64,000 nucleotides of DNA from SAR202-VII-2 sp965263165. GTDB lineage: Bacteria > Chloroflexota > Dehalococcoidia > Lucifugimonadales > SAR202-VII-2. Where the stretch lies: assembly GCA_965263165.1 (NCBI GenBank), contig OZ253584.1, forward strand, positions 1,798,001-1,862,000, written 5' to 3'. Shown here piece by piece: positions 1-7,762 of this stretch; the first letter of the stretch is position 1; each line of letters starts with the position of its first letter. The translations under genes and the position numbers were made by a program. The notes under the pieces were generated by a model, which ran no database searches, was not told where the DNA came from, and worked only from the letters and a program-made list of their open reading frames with translations.

Positions 1-38
1 CGCTGGCCTCCGCGGGACATCCACAGGAGAACACACCC

Positions 39-1139
39 ATGACCAACATCCAGACAGCAACCGAACGGTCGCATTCAGAAATTCAGGAAAGACTCGACCG
101 TTTGTTAGCCGAAATCAAGGACGCCTCAAACCAGCAGGTTGGCTATCCCGGCAATCAAAACTTTGACTACTCGCTGTTGCTGCCCTTCCTCAAATACTCG
201 CTCAACAACATCGGCGACCCCTTCCACGACAGCAATTATTGGAGCAACACCCACGGAATCGAACGGGAGGTCATCACCCGCTTCGCCGTGCTGATGCGGC
301 TTGACCCGGACCAGGCCTGGGGCTACGTCACCTCCGGCGGAACCGAGGGTAACCTGTACGGACTCTTTCTGGCGCGGGAAATGTTTCCCAACGGGGTGTT
401 CTATTTCTCCGAGGAGACCCATTACAGCGTTCTCAAGAACCTGCGAGTGCTAAACGCCCGCTACGTCATGATCAAACGCCAGGAAGATGGAGAAATTGAC
501 TACCGGGACCTGCCGGCGGTGGTAATCGCCAACATCGGCACGACCATGCGCGGGGCCATCGACAACATCGAACGGATCAAGGGAATCCTGAGGGACCTTC
601 AGGTCGTCGACAGCTACATCCACGCCGACGCCGCCCTCAGCGGCATGATTCTGCCCTTCGTGGCGGAGCCGCAGCCCTATGGGTTCGACGCCGGCATCAA
701 CAGCATTGCAGTGAGCGGCCACAAGCTGATTGGAGCGCCGCTGCCCTGCGGCGTGGTGTTGACCCACCGGACCAACGTGGAACGAGTCGGTCGCACCATT
801 GAGTGCGTCGGAATCCAGGATACCACCCTGTCCGGCTCCCGCAACGGCCTGACTCCCCTGATGCTGTGGTACGCGCTGGAGCAGTACGGAGACAAGGGTT
901 TCCGAGACGTGGTAGCCAGTATGCTGGCCACCGCGGAATACGCGGTGGAAGAGTTCAACCGGCGCGGCCTGGCGGCCTGGCGCCACCGGAACTCGGTCAC
1001 GGTGGTCTTCCCCAGGCCCGCGCCGGAGGTCTTCAAGAAGTGGCAGATCGCCCCTGAAGGTCAGGTTGCCCACATCATCACGATGCCTCACGTCACCCGC
1101 GAGCAAATCGACGAGCTCATCGCCGACTGCATCCGCTGA
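39..1139 (+). CDS. PLP-dependent histidine decarboxylase-like protein
   Basis: This 366-aa protein belongs to the group II pyridoxal-phosphate amino-acid decarboxylases and most resembles the short bacterial PLP histidine decarboxylases (histidine to histamine plus CO2). The residues TSGGTEGN at about 104-111 fit the cofactor phosphate pocket, HADAA at about 200 holds the PLP-pyridine Asp, and SGHKLIGAPLPCG at about 232 holds the Schiff-base lysine. The length is close to the roughly 380 aa usual for this subgroup. An AGGAGA ribosome site lies 8-10 bases before the ATG. The ACT-domain gene follows after 38 bases in the same direction, so the two are probably co-transcribed. Substrate specificity within group II cannot be read safely from sequence; another aromatic or acidic amino acid is possible. 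Confidence 0.82.
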   Translation: MTNIQTATERSHSEIQERLDRLLAEIKDASNQQVGYPGNQNFDYSLLLPFLKYSLNNIGDPFHDSNYWSNTHGIEREVITRFAVLMRLDPDQAWGYVTSGGTEGNLYGLFLAREMFPNGVFYFSEETHYSVLKNLRVLNARYVMIKRQEDGEIDYRDLPAVVIANIGTTMRGAIDNIERIKGILRDLQVVDSYIHADAALSGMILPFVAEPQPYGFDAGINSIAVSGHKLIGAPLPCGVVLTHRTNVERVGRTIECVGIQDTTLSGSRNGLTPLMLWYALEQYGDKGFRDVVASMLATAEYAVEEFNRRGLAAWRHRNSVTVVFPRPAPEVFKKWQIAPEGQVAHIITMPHVTREQIDELIADCIR

Positions 1140-1177
1140 CAACAACCCATATCCTCAACAATCCAAGGAGCGTTCCA

Positions 1178-1588
1178 ATGGACCGAGTCAACCGGATCAC
1201 CCGGATCGTTGTCATAGCAAACAACGAAGTGGGCGTTATTGCCGACATAACGGCGATCCTGGCCAACGCCGGCATCAACCTGGAATCAATCAACACCGAG
1301 GTAAGCAGCGAGCAGGAAGCCGTAATCCTGACCACCGACAATTCCGACCGCGCTCTCTACGTCCTCAACCAGGCCGGATACAAGGCGGTCGGCGACGAGG
1401 TGCTGGTCCTCCGGCTCCGGGACGAGCCCGGCGCTCTGGCCCAGGTAGCGGGGAACCTAAAACAGGCCGGCGTGAACATCCAGAGCATGCACATCCTCAA
1501 CCGCCAAGGCGGTTACGCAATGATTGCTCTGACCACCAACGACCGCGCCCGCACCCTGGACGCAATCGGCAGCGACACCATCGTTTGA
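1178..1588 (+). CDS. Tandem ACT-domain regulatory protein
   Basis: This 136-aa protein consists of two ACT domains, at about residues 8-70 and 74-136. Each has the typical start of a hydrophobic strand, an N/E-x-x-G-V/A turn and a helix (NNEVGVIADITAIL; RDEPGALAQVAGNL). ACT domains bind small ligands, usually amino acids, and regulate linked enzymes. There is no catalytic domain, so this is a free-standing sensor. An AAGGAG ribosome site precedes the ATG. Its position just behind the decarboxylase suggests it senses an amino acid for that step, which is inference. Similar double-ACT proteins also accompany acetolactate synthase and branched-chain pathways. Confidence 0.8.
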   Translation: MDRVNRITRIVVIANNEVGVIADITAILANAGINLESINTEVSSEQEAVILTTDNSDRALYVLNQAGYKAVGDEVLVLRLRDEPGALAQVAGNLKQAGVNIQSMHILNRQGGYAMIALTTNDRARTLDAIGSDTIV

Positions 1589-1830
1589 CCCTTCCGTCTA
1601 TGGTCGGAAAAGTCGGCCGCACACCCGAGTCCGACCTGGCCAACCACCGAAACACCGCTAACCCCCTAGGGATAGTCTGCACAAGTCCGTGGAGCGCGGC
1701 ATGGTCGGATAGGGAAGATGGCGGCGGGGATAGGACGCTTCCTCACCTTCCCTCAAGGCGACGGTTCGGCCTTTGATTGTATTTTCGTTACGCGTATCAG
1801 CCGGATTTCGAGGTTTGTAGGCACGGCGGC

Positions 1831-1920
1831 GCAACAGAAGGCGTAACAAGGCGTCATGAAGCTATAAGGGAGCTGTGAGGAGTCGTAGTGAAGTCGCAAT
1901 GAATTGTAATGAACCGTGGC
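1831..1920. repeat. Helically phased pentamer array, copy 1
   Basis: Degenerate GTAAY-like pentamers begin at 1831, 1843, 1853, 1864, 1875, 1885, 1896, 1906 and 1916. The steps are 12, 10, 11, 11, 10, 11, 10 and 10 bases. The sequence has decayed but the spacing near 10.5 bp has been kept. Confidence 0.6.
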
Positions 1921-2110
1921 GGAGCAGGATGGCTCCAAAGGGCTTGTGTCGAAGCGGCGTTCGCTCCGGTCCCACGCTTCTTTGGAGGGTTGTGGGCCTG
2001 GGGGATGTTCCCCCCAGCCGCTGCCATAGGAGCATTCAATATGGATTCCCCCAGTGCAAATGTATGCGGCAGGCTCCAAGGAAGAGAAGCGGGCCGGCGG
2101 CCCACTTCCT
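1920..2110 (-). ncRNA. Putative structured RNA of repeat element, copy 1
   Basis: The segment follows the element promoter and is conserved among the four copies. It opens with a hairpin whose arms GAAGTGGGCC and GGCCCGCTTC enclose GCC. It ends with GGAGC..GGATGGCTCC-type complementarity at about 1920-1935 (plus-strand reading). There is no start codon at the place used by the spurious reading frames of copies 2 and 4, which argues for an RNA and not a peptide. The family is not one I recognise; it does not show the conserved cores of SRP RNA, RNase P, tmRNA or 6S RNA. Confidence 0.45.
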
Positions 2111-2116
2111 GGAGAA

Positions 2117-2145
2117 ACGATAGCACAAAAGTTCGAATTATGCAA
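2117..2145 (-). promoter_or_regulatory. Promoter of repeat element copy 1 (weakened)
   Basis: On the minus strand TTGCAT and TATCGT are separated by 17 bases. The other three copies have TTGCAA with TATAAT or TATAGT at the same spacing, so this is the decayed version of a shared sigma-70-like promoter. Confidence 0.5.
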
Positions 2146-2182
2146 GAGGGGGAGAGACGGGAGGGCACCCCCGGGGGCTTGT

Positions 2183-2594
2183 TCAGAGATTTCCTAGGGC
2201 TTCTTCATCGTCCACGCAAAATACGATCGACAGCCCGGTTTCCAAAGGATGGGCTGCGTCTAGGTCTAACGTATGCTCATCGAGACGCCCGAGCCTCAGC
2301 TTCATCGCGTCCGGGTTTCCTGACATGGCGTCTGCGATACATCCAGCCGTCTGGTCTTTCAGTCCCACCTCCGCGGCGACTAGTGCAACGCCGACCTCGT
2401 TGACGCCTTCTTCTGAAATGCCAGTCGATGATGAAGCCAGCACCGGCGCCGCTCACCATCCTGCTCGCAATCGCGGTGTAAGTGATCGCGCTAAATACAG
2501 CGTCGCCGACGGCGCCCCGTATGTAGTCAACCTCGGATTCGGAAATCATGGGCATGATGGCTTGACCGGTTACGACGGCGGCAGGCGCCGGAGA
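2183..2594 (-). pseudogene. Frameshifted small protein gene, unknown function
   Basis: Two overlapping minus-strand frames look like parts of one protein. The first runs from 2594 to about 2430 and reads SPAPAAVVTGQAIMPMISES followed by DYIRGAVGDAVF. The second runs from about 2449 to 2183 and reads TGISEEGVNEVGVALVAAEV then GCIADAMSGNPDAMKLRLG, ending at a TGA. Joining them needs a single-base change between about 2420 and 2450. The second half, with a conserved-looking Cys and acidic C-terminus, resembles small domains found in secreted Chloroflexota proteins; this is an impression, not a match. It directly follows the lipoprotein gene, so it could be its former C-terminal extension or a separate gene. 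Confidence 0.4.
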
Positions 2595-2596
2595 TG

Positions 2597-5428
2597 CTAG
2601 CCGGCGTCGGCAATCGCGTCCGGGATGGGTATCTCGACGCCGTACTCGCCGTTCGTTGCGCGCACCTCGTAGGCGGAGCAGGAGTTACGGCTGCCGACGT
2701 CGAACTGCCAACGCATCTCGTACTGCGAGATCTCGTAGGTCTGCGTGTCCATGGTAATGCTGACCTGAAGGGTTGCGCTGCTTGCCCACAGAAGCGGTAA
2801 GACGAGCGCGTTGTTGAGGGTTACGCTCAACTCGGCCTCGCCGGATGGGCCCCGCGTTACCGCGATGGCGCCGGAGCCGGCGTAGCGGATGACGCTAATG
2901 AGCATGTCAACGGGGTCGGTGAAGCCGTCCCGCCAGTTCGCTTCGTCGTAGATGGCGCCGATGGTCGTCTCTTGCCATGCTCCATGGGTCTGCCTCCAGT
3001 AGCGCCAACCTGCGCTCTCGAAATAACGAAAGAAGATGCTCTTGGCGTTGCTGTCGAAATGAACGATGTTTGGGTTGCCATTGCCGAATTCCCCAATCGC
3101 AAGGCTGCCGGCGAAGGTGTGACCCCTGCAGCCGCGGCCTCCTGCCCATCCGCCTTGGACGCGGAAGCGGGCGGAGCCTGCCTCGACGAACGCGACATAG
3201 GCGCGTTTGGCGAGCTGGACGCCGGTCTCATCAGCGGCGGAGGGCGGGTCGAGCAACTCGTCGGCGAACACGAGCACCCGCTCGACTTCCGCCATCGTCA
3301 TGCCGGGGCGGACAAGGGGATGCCCGTAGAGGCGGAGCATAGCTTCGTCTAAATCGTCCATTTCGGAGAGGCGGAGCTGTCCGCCGGAGTTCATCACGCT
3401 GAGGGGGCTGGGCCGGTGGTGTATCGCGGCGAGGGCATGAAGCGCCTCGTGGAGGGTGACGTGCTTGATTTCGGCGGGTGGATCGTTGGTGTCCAGCCAT
3501 ACGCTCAGGGAGGCTGTGGTTACGATAGCGCCTCTATAGGAGTCTGGCCCACCGCACCCCGCTACGCGTTCGTATTCGCAGTAGTCCGCGAAACCAATGT
3601 CCGCATTGCGGGTGGCGGGTATGCCAACGTACGCCTTCAACATTGCCTGCGCCTTGGCGTTCACCCACTCGAAATCAAGGTTTAGAACCGGAGAGATCTC
3701 ATTGAGCGTCTCTTCGAGTATGTGTATGTAGCGGGGGTCGCCGGAGGGGTCTGCCCAGACCCTCACGGGCTCGTCCGCATCCCACTTCCGGATGGTTTTT
3801 GATGTCCATCCGCCGCATCCGCCGAGGAAGTCGTTGGCGAGGTTTGCCTCCCAGTCCGGCCTGTCGCTGAAGCAATCCCAGACATCGCGCTCGATGCCGA
3901 GGATGCGCTCTGGCACGGTGACGGAATCCGCCTCCGCCGCGCCATCGGGGAGGTTGGCGCGCAGTTCCACGCCCATCGGGACGCGCAGGCGCAGCACATG
4001 CTCGAAGGGGCCGAATCCGCTCCGCAGGGCAACGCCGTCCACTGCGCCGCCGCATTCGCCAATGGGTCCGCTGCTATCTCGATGGCAAGTCACGGTTATC
4101 GCGAGGGCGTCCTCCACGGGGCGGTAGCCGTCGTTGCGGATTGATAGGGTGAACTCGACCTCAGCCGCGCCGTTCGACCAGTAGCCGAGGACGTTCGCAG
4201 CGGCGTCGAGGGCGAGGGCGGTCGAGGGCTTCTCCGGCACGAGGATGGCGCTCTGGGCGGCGTTGCGTTCGCCCCAGCGGTAGCCGTTGTCCGGCGCTCC
4301 GGCGTAAACGGTCACGAGCGTTCCGCCTTGCGGCAGGGAGAGAGTGAGGGAGGCGTTGGCGCTGCCGCCCGCGGGGAGGGAGCCGAGCGTCGCGGATGTA
4401 GAGCAGATGGGAGGAGCGCCACCGCAGAGCGCGCCGACAGTCAGGGGGCCGCTCGGAGATACGCCCACGTTCCCTACGCGCAATGGGATCTCCACGATGC
4501 CATCGCCGTCGTGCTCATAGCCCGTGACGCGCGCAGCGTCGACCGTGAGCGCGAGGTCTACGTACTCCACCTCGACTGCGGCCTCGATGGTGTTGTCGTC
4601 CGTTGCGGCTTCGAGGGTGGCGGTCTTGGCGGAGAGGGTGAGGTCGTAGGCGCCGGTGGGGATGGGGAGGAAAAGTGTGGTGGTCTCGCCGACCCCGGGC
4701 TCGATGCGTGCAATGAGGGCGGCGAAACCGGCGCGGCCGGAGAGCCCATCGGCATCGGGCTGCGCCGTCCATTCGGCGGAGAGGGCTACGTCCTTCGCAG
4801 CGATGCTGCCTGCGTTGGTAACGCGGGCCTCGAACGCCATTGAGTCGTTTCCATAGACAGCGTAGTCGATCAACTCGACTGCGAGATCGGCTGCGAGGAC
4901 GCTGACATCCGCTGCGTGCTCCGCGCCGCCGACGCTGAACGTGACGCTGTGATTCCCGGGGGCGAGGGGCTGGGAAATGACGAGTGTCACCGTTTCGCCG
5001 CTCTCTAGGCGGCTGATGCCTGCGCTGTCGCTGAACCGGCCGGCGTCGACTGCGATTCGGACGGAGACGTCCTGCCCCGCCGATTCGCCTGTGTTGGTTA
5101 CCGTGATCGAGAGTTCAATCTGGACGGCGCCATTGCCTGCGCCGGTGAAGGCGACGCCGTCGTAGGCGATGCGGTAGGAGGCAGGGAGGGGCGCCGGGGT
5201 TGGGGTTGGCGTCGGCGTCGGCGTAGGGGACGGTGTCGGCGCAGGGGACGGTGTCGGCGTGGCGGACGGCGTTGGCGTGGCGTAGGGGATAGGTGTAGGG
5301 GATGGTGGCTGCGTGGGGGACGGGTTGCAGGCGAGGAGAATCGCGAGGGGGAGGATGCACCCCAACGCAGCGGCGGCGCGCCACCCCGTCGCGAAGGTCC
5401 TTGGACTTGCCGGTTGTCCTTTCACCAT
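2597..5428 (-). CDS. CARDB-repeat lipoprotein with metzincin-like protease motif
   Basis: This 943-aa protein starts with a lipoprotein signal (hydrophobic stretch ending LAILLAC, lipid-modified Cys at about 34) and a Thr/Pro repeat linker to about residue 82. Several beta-sandwich repeats of the CARDB type follow (about 85-510, with recurring 'VTNTGESAGQDV' and 'NVGVSPSGPLTV' turns). A predicted zinc protease region carries HEALHALAAIHH at about 660-671, matching HExxHxxxxxH, with VMNSG after it as a possible Met-turn. The last 200 residues form an unassigned, aromatic-rich domain. It is probably anchored outside the membrane as an adhesin or protease. The usual matrixin Gly inside the zinc motif is Ala here. 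It lies downstream of the partner-switching operon and may be its output, which is inference. Confidence 0.7.
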   Translation of the reverse strand: MVKGQPASPRTFATGWRAAAALGCILPLAILLACNPSPTQPPSPTPIPYATPTPSATPTPSPAPTPSPTPTPTPTPTPAPLPASYRIAYDGVAFTGAGNGAVQIELSITVTNTGESAGQDVSVRIAVDAGRFSDSAGISRLESGETVTLVISQPLAPGNHSVTFSVGGAEHAADVSVLAADLAVELIDYAVYGNDSMAFEARVTNAGSIAAKDVALSAEWTAQPDADGLSGRAGFAALIARIEPGVGETTTLFLPIPTGAYDLTLSAKTATLEAATDDNTIEAAVEVEYVDLALTVDAARVTGYEHDGDGIVEIPLRVGNVGVSPSGPLTVGALCGGAPPICSTSATLGSLPAGGSANASLTLSLPQGGTLVTVYAGAPDNGYRWGERNAAQSAILVPEKPSTALALDAAANVLGYWSNGAAEVEFTLSIRNDGYRPVEDALAITVTCHRDSSGPIGECGGAVDGVALRSGFGPFEHVLRLRVPMGVELRANLPDGAAEADSVTVPERILGIERDVWDCFSDRPDWEANLANDFLGGCGGWTSKTIRKWDADEPVRVWADPSGDPRYIHILEETLNEISPVLNLDFEWVNAKAQAMLKAYVGIPATRNADIGFADYCEYERVAGCGGPDSYRGAIVTTASLSVWLDTNDPPAEIKHVTLHEALHALAAIHHRPSPLSVMNSGGQLRLSEMDDLDEAMLRLYGHPLVRPGMTMAEVERVLVFADELLDPPSAADETGVQLAKRAYVAFVEAGSARFRVQGGWAGGRGCRGHTFAGSLAIGEFGNGNPNIVHFDSNAKSIFFRYFESAGWRYWRQTHGAWQETTIGAIYDEANWRDGFTDPVDMLISVIRYAGSGAIAVTRGPSGEAELSVTLNNALVLPLLWASSATLQVSITMDTQTYEISQYEMRWQFDVGSRNSCSAYEVRATNGEYGVEIPIPDAIADAG

Positions 5429-5465
5429 CCGGCGGCCGGAGCCGGTATCTTGCCTTTCGCTGATT

Positions 5466-5886
5466 TCAGGAGGCCCTGTGGGTTACGAGGGTCAGGTGGT
5501 TCTTGCCGTGCTCGCGGCGGTAGCGGAGGTCGTCCATGAGGGTGCGGACGAGGATAGACGCCGAGGCCGCCGATGCGTCTATCCTCGATGGAGGCGTCGA
5601 GGTCTGGGGTCGGGGCGTCATGGAGGGGATCGAAGGGGGGCCCGCCGTCGATGATTTCGATGGTGACGGCGTCATCGTCGGAGGTGAGGACGATATCGAT
5701 GTCGCAGGGGCCGCCATCGTAGCCGTAGTCCATGATGTTGAGGCCGAGCTCTTCGAGGGCGAGGTTGACGCGGAAGAGGAGGGCGTCGGGCCAACGTTCG
5801 CGTCTGCCGAGGTCCTCCACGGCGTCGGTGATGGCGGCCAACTCGTCGCGGCCGGAGGTGAGTTTCAGGGCAACGGTTGCGGCCAT
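5466..5886 (-). CDS. RsbW-like anti-sigma factor kinase, frameshifted near the C-terminus
   Basis: The gene encodes a small GHKL-fold ATPase of the RsbW/SpoIIAB type, which binds a sigma factor or an antagonist. The N-box is at about residues 44-55 (NLALEELGLNIMDYGYD) and the G1 box at about 80 (IEIIDGGPPFDP). The G2 box RIGGLGV is at about 108. As written, the frame then runs into unrelated proline-rich sequence and stops at 5422. Removing one G from the GG at 5552-5553 restores GVYLVRTLMDDLRYRREHGK and then NHLTLVTHRAS with a stop at 5466, which is the normal family ending. The extra base is a mutation or a read error. It lies 3 bases behind the response regulator gene in one operon. Confidence 0.72.
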
Positions 5887-5889
5887 GGG

Positions 5890-7050
5890 TCAGCTTCCCC
5901 GGAGGGCGAGGCAGGTGATGTCATCGAATTGGGGCATATCGCCGGCGAACGCGTTGACGGCGTCGAGGAGGTCCATCACGACGGACTCGGGGTCCTTGGG
6001 AGGCGCCGCAGCGAAGATTTCCTGCATACGGGACACCTCGAACTGGTCGCCCTCGGCGTTAATGGCCTCGGTGACGCCATCGGTGTAGAAGATGACGGTG
6101 TCGTCGGGGGCGAGGGTGACGGAATCCTGTTGGTAGAGGAGGTCGGGGACGAGGGCGAGGGCGACGCCGCCGGTGAGGGGGAGGAGCTCGGAGGCGCCGT
6201 CGGCGTGGACGAGGAGGGGAGGGTTGTGCCCGCCGTTGGCGTAGGTCAACACCCTGGACTGGGGGTCGTAGGTAGCGTAGAAGAGGGTGACGAACATGGA
6301 GGTCTCGTTGTCCTCGCTGAGGATGTTATTGACCTCGCGGAGGACCTCGCCGGGGCCGCCGGGGCCGCCGATGGCGGCGCCCTTGAGGAGGGTGCGGCAG
6401 GACATCATGAAGAGGGCGGCGGAGACGCCCTTGTCGGAGACATCGGCGATGCCGAGGCCGAGGCAGTCGTTTTCGAGGCGGATGACGTCGAAGAAGTCGC
6501 CGCCGACGTTGCGGGCAGGGGTCATGTGGCCGAAGACGCGGTAGCCGAGGCCCTGGGGGAAGTGGCTGGGGAGGATGGACTGCTGCATCTGGCTGGCGAC
6601 GCCGAGCTCGTTCTGGAGGACGACGAGCTTATCGCGGGAGGCGAGGGCGTCGCGCCACTTGGCGACGTGTTGGAGGGTGCGATCGATAGTGATCTGGAGG
6701 TCTTCGAAATCGAGGGGCTTGGTGACGAAGTCGAAGGCGCCGCGGTTCATGGCGGTGCGGATATTCTGCATATCGCCGTAGGCGGAGATGATCACGGAGC
6801 GGAGGTTGGGGTCGCGAGCGGCTATCTGATCGAGGAGGGTGAGGCCGTCCATCTGGGGCATATTGATGTCGGACAGGACCATATCGATGGAGGGGTCGAG
6901 TTCGAGCTTCTGGAGGGCTTCGACGCCGTTGTGGGCAAAGACGAACTCGTAGCGGCCGTCGCGGATGGTGCGGCGCATGCGCTGGAGCATGAGGGGTTCG
7001 AGGTCGGTCTCGTCATCGACCACGAGGATTTTGGCGGGGTGCTCAGTCAC
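5890..7050 (-). CDS. Response regulator with SpoIIE-type PP2C phosphatase domain (RsbU-like)
   Basis: This 386-aa protein has two parts. Residues 8-125 are a receiver domain with the acidic pair DDE at about 12-14, the phosphoacceptor Asp in MVLSDINMPQMDG (about 61) and the conserved Lys in FVTKPLDFEDL (about 111). Residues 150-385 are a SpoIIE/RsbU PP2C phosphatase with the metal-binding motifs VGGDFFDV, GIADVSDKG, GHNPPLL and FYTDGVTEA. The expected role is to dephosphorylate the STAS antagonist when the receiver is phosphorylated, freeing a sigma factor. The STAS gene lies upstream and the RsbW-like kinase downstream, so all three partner-switch components are together. The cognate sensor kinase and sigma factor are not in the window. 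Confidence 0.9.
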   Translation of the reverse strand: MTEHPAKILVVDDETDLEPLMLQRMRRTIRDGRYEFVFAHNGVEALQKLELDPSIDMVLSDINMPQMDGLTLLDQIAARDPNLRSVIISAYGDMQNIRTAMNRGAFDFVTKPLDFEDLQITIDRTLQHVAKWRDALASRDKLVVLQNELGVASQMQQSILPSHFPQGLGYRVFGHMTPARNVGGDFFDVIRLENDCLGLGIADVSDKGVSAALFMMSCRTLLKGAAIGGPGGPGEVLREVNNILSEDNETSMFVTLFYATYDPQSRVLTYANGGHNPPLLVHADGASELLPLTGGVALALVPDLLYQQDSVTLAPDDTVIFYTDGVTEAINAEGDQFEVSRMQEIFAAAPPKDPESVVMDLLDAVNAFAGDMPQFDDITCLALRGS

Positions 7051-7195
7051 ATGGACCTCTGGGGATGGGCTGGGCGGGATGGGGGCGTCGGCGTTGCCGG
7101 GGGCCGTTGCCTACTGCTTTGCCGAGTCGCCGGGGACCGCTTCCGTCACCCCCACCCCAGCCTGCCCCTGAGTAGGGTGGCGGGGATGGTGAGGC

Positions 7196-7217
7196 GGGGG
7201 GGGGGGGGGGGGGGGGG
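7196..7217. repeat. Run of 22 G residues
   Basis: An uninterrupted G22 homopolymer lies 4 bases beyond the STAS stop codon, in the 170-bp gap before the response regulator start. Such runs slip during replication and also during sequencing, so the length is unreliable. On the coding strand it is C22 in the leader of the phosphatase gene. Confidence 0.9.
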
Positions 7218-7220
7218 ACA

Positions 7221-7553
7221 TTAGTGAGCGGAGCGGGCGGCTTCGAGAGTGGGGTGAATAGCGATGATCTTGTCGAAGCCGCTGATCTCGAAGATCTCGC
7301 GGAGGGCATCGGAGAGGGAGCAGAGGGCGATGGCGCCCTCTCTGCGCTGGAGGGTCTTGGCGACCATCAAGATGACGCGGATGCCGGCGCTGCTGATGTA
7401 GGTGAGGTCTTCGAAGTTGAGGATGACGGTGTTGTCGGTGTCCTCAATGGCGGCCTGGAGGTCGTCCTGGAACTCGCGGGCGTTGGTGCCGTCGATGCGG
7501 GCATCGGTCTTGACAACGAGAGTTTGGCCGTCTCGTTCGGGGTAGATAGCCAT
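7221..7553 (-). CDS. STAS-domain anti-sigma factor antagonist
   Basis: This 110-aa single-domain protein is of the SpoIIAA/RsbV type. The motif NFEDLTYISSAGIRVILMVA (about 47-66) contains the phosphorylatable Ser of the DxxxxSSAG signature. The N-terminal strand and the final helix are complete, and the length is normal for the family. It is the first gene of the partner-switching operon; when unphosphorylated it should bind the RsbW-like kinase. A ribosome site, GGAGACTTT, is present a few bases before the ATG. Confidence 0.9.
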   Translation of the reverse strand: MAIYPERDGQTLVVKTDARIDGTNAREFQDDLQAAIEDTDNTVILNFEDLTYISSAGIRVILMVAKTLQRREGAIALCSLSDALREIFEISGFDKIIAIHPTLEAARSAH

Positions 7554-7591
7554 GGGTAAAGTCTCCTTAGGCGCTCTGAGGTGATGACCCC

Positions 7592-7677
7592 CTTCCTAAC
7601 CTTCCCCCAAGTATGGGAGCAGGGACAGGCGATCCCCCTTCCTAACCTTCCCCCCGAATACGAGGGCAGGGACAGGT
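7592..7677. repeat. Two tandem copies of a short intergenic palindromic repeat
   Basis: Two near-identical 38-40 bp units lie head to tail. Each reads CTTCCTAACCTTCCCCC, then a quasi-palindromic core around GTAT or ATAC, then GCAGGGACAGG. Related units occur at 21818, 32134, 36301 and 37397, all between genes. They resemble REP-type elements. Confidence 0.65.
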
Positions 7678-7762
7678 AGCGAGCCCTTCCCAAGTGTTCC
7701 TAGGAAGGACAGCGAGGCATCCGCTGGCAGAATACACGATGAGGAATTGTCCTGCAATGCCT

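Larger units (their letters stand above)
1668..2150 (-). repeat. Dispersed structured repeat element, copy 1
   Basis: This stretch without a convincing protein gene is one of four copies of the same element; the others are at 18698, 32134 and 44800. In the element's own direction (minus strand) it holds a promoter, a conserved RNA-like segment, a pentamer array with 10-12 bp spacing, and a tail with CCGAAATCCGGC-type sequence near 1795-1815. The outer end, 1668-1705, matches the outer end of copy 2 (AGGGATAGTCTGCACAAG). It is the most diverged copy: the -10 hexamer and many pentamers have decayed, and the ATG found after the promoter in copies 2 and 4 is absent. Confidence 0.8.

Noticed and set aside
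5536..7224. 562-codon plus-strand reading frame
   Set aside because: It is the antisense of the phosphatase, kinase and STAS genes. Its composition (long Gly/Val/Glu/Asp runs) is that of a mirrored GC-rich gene, and the minus-strand proteins have clear family motifs.
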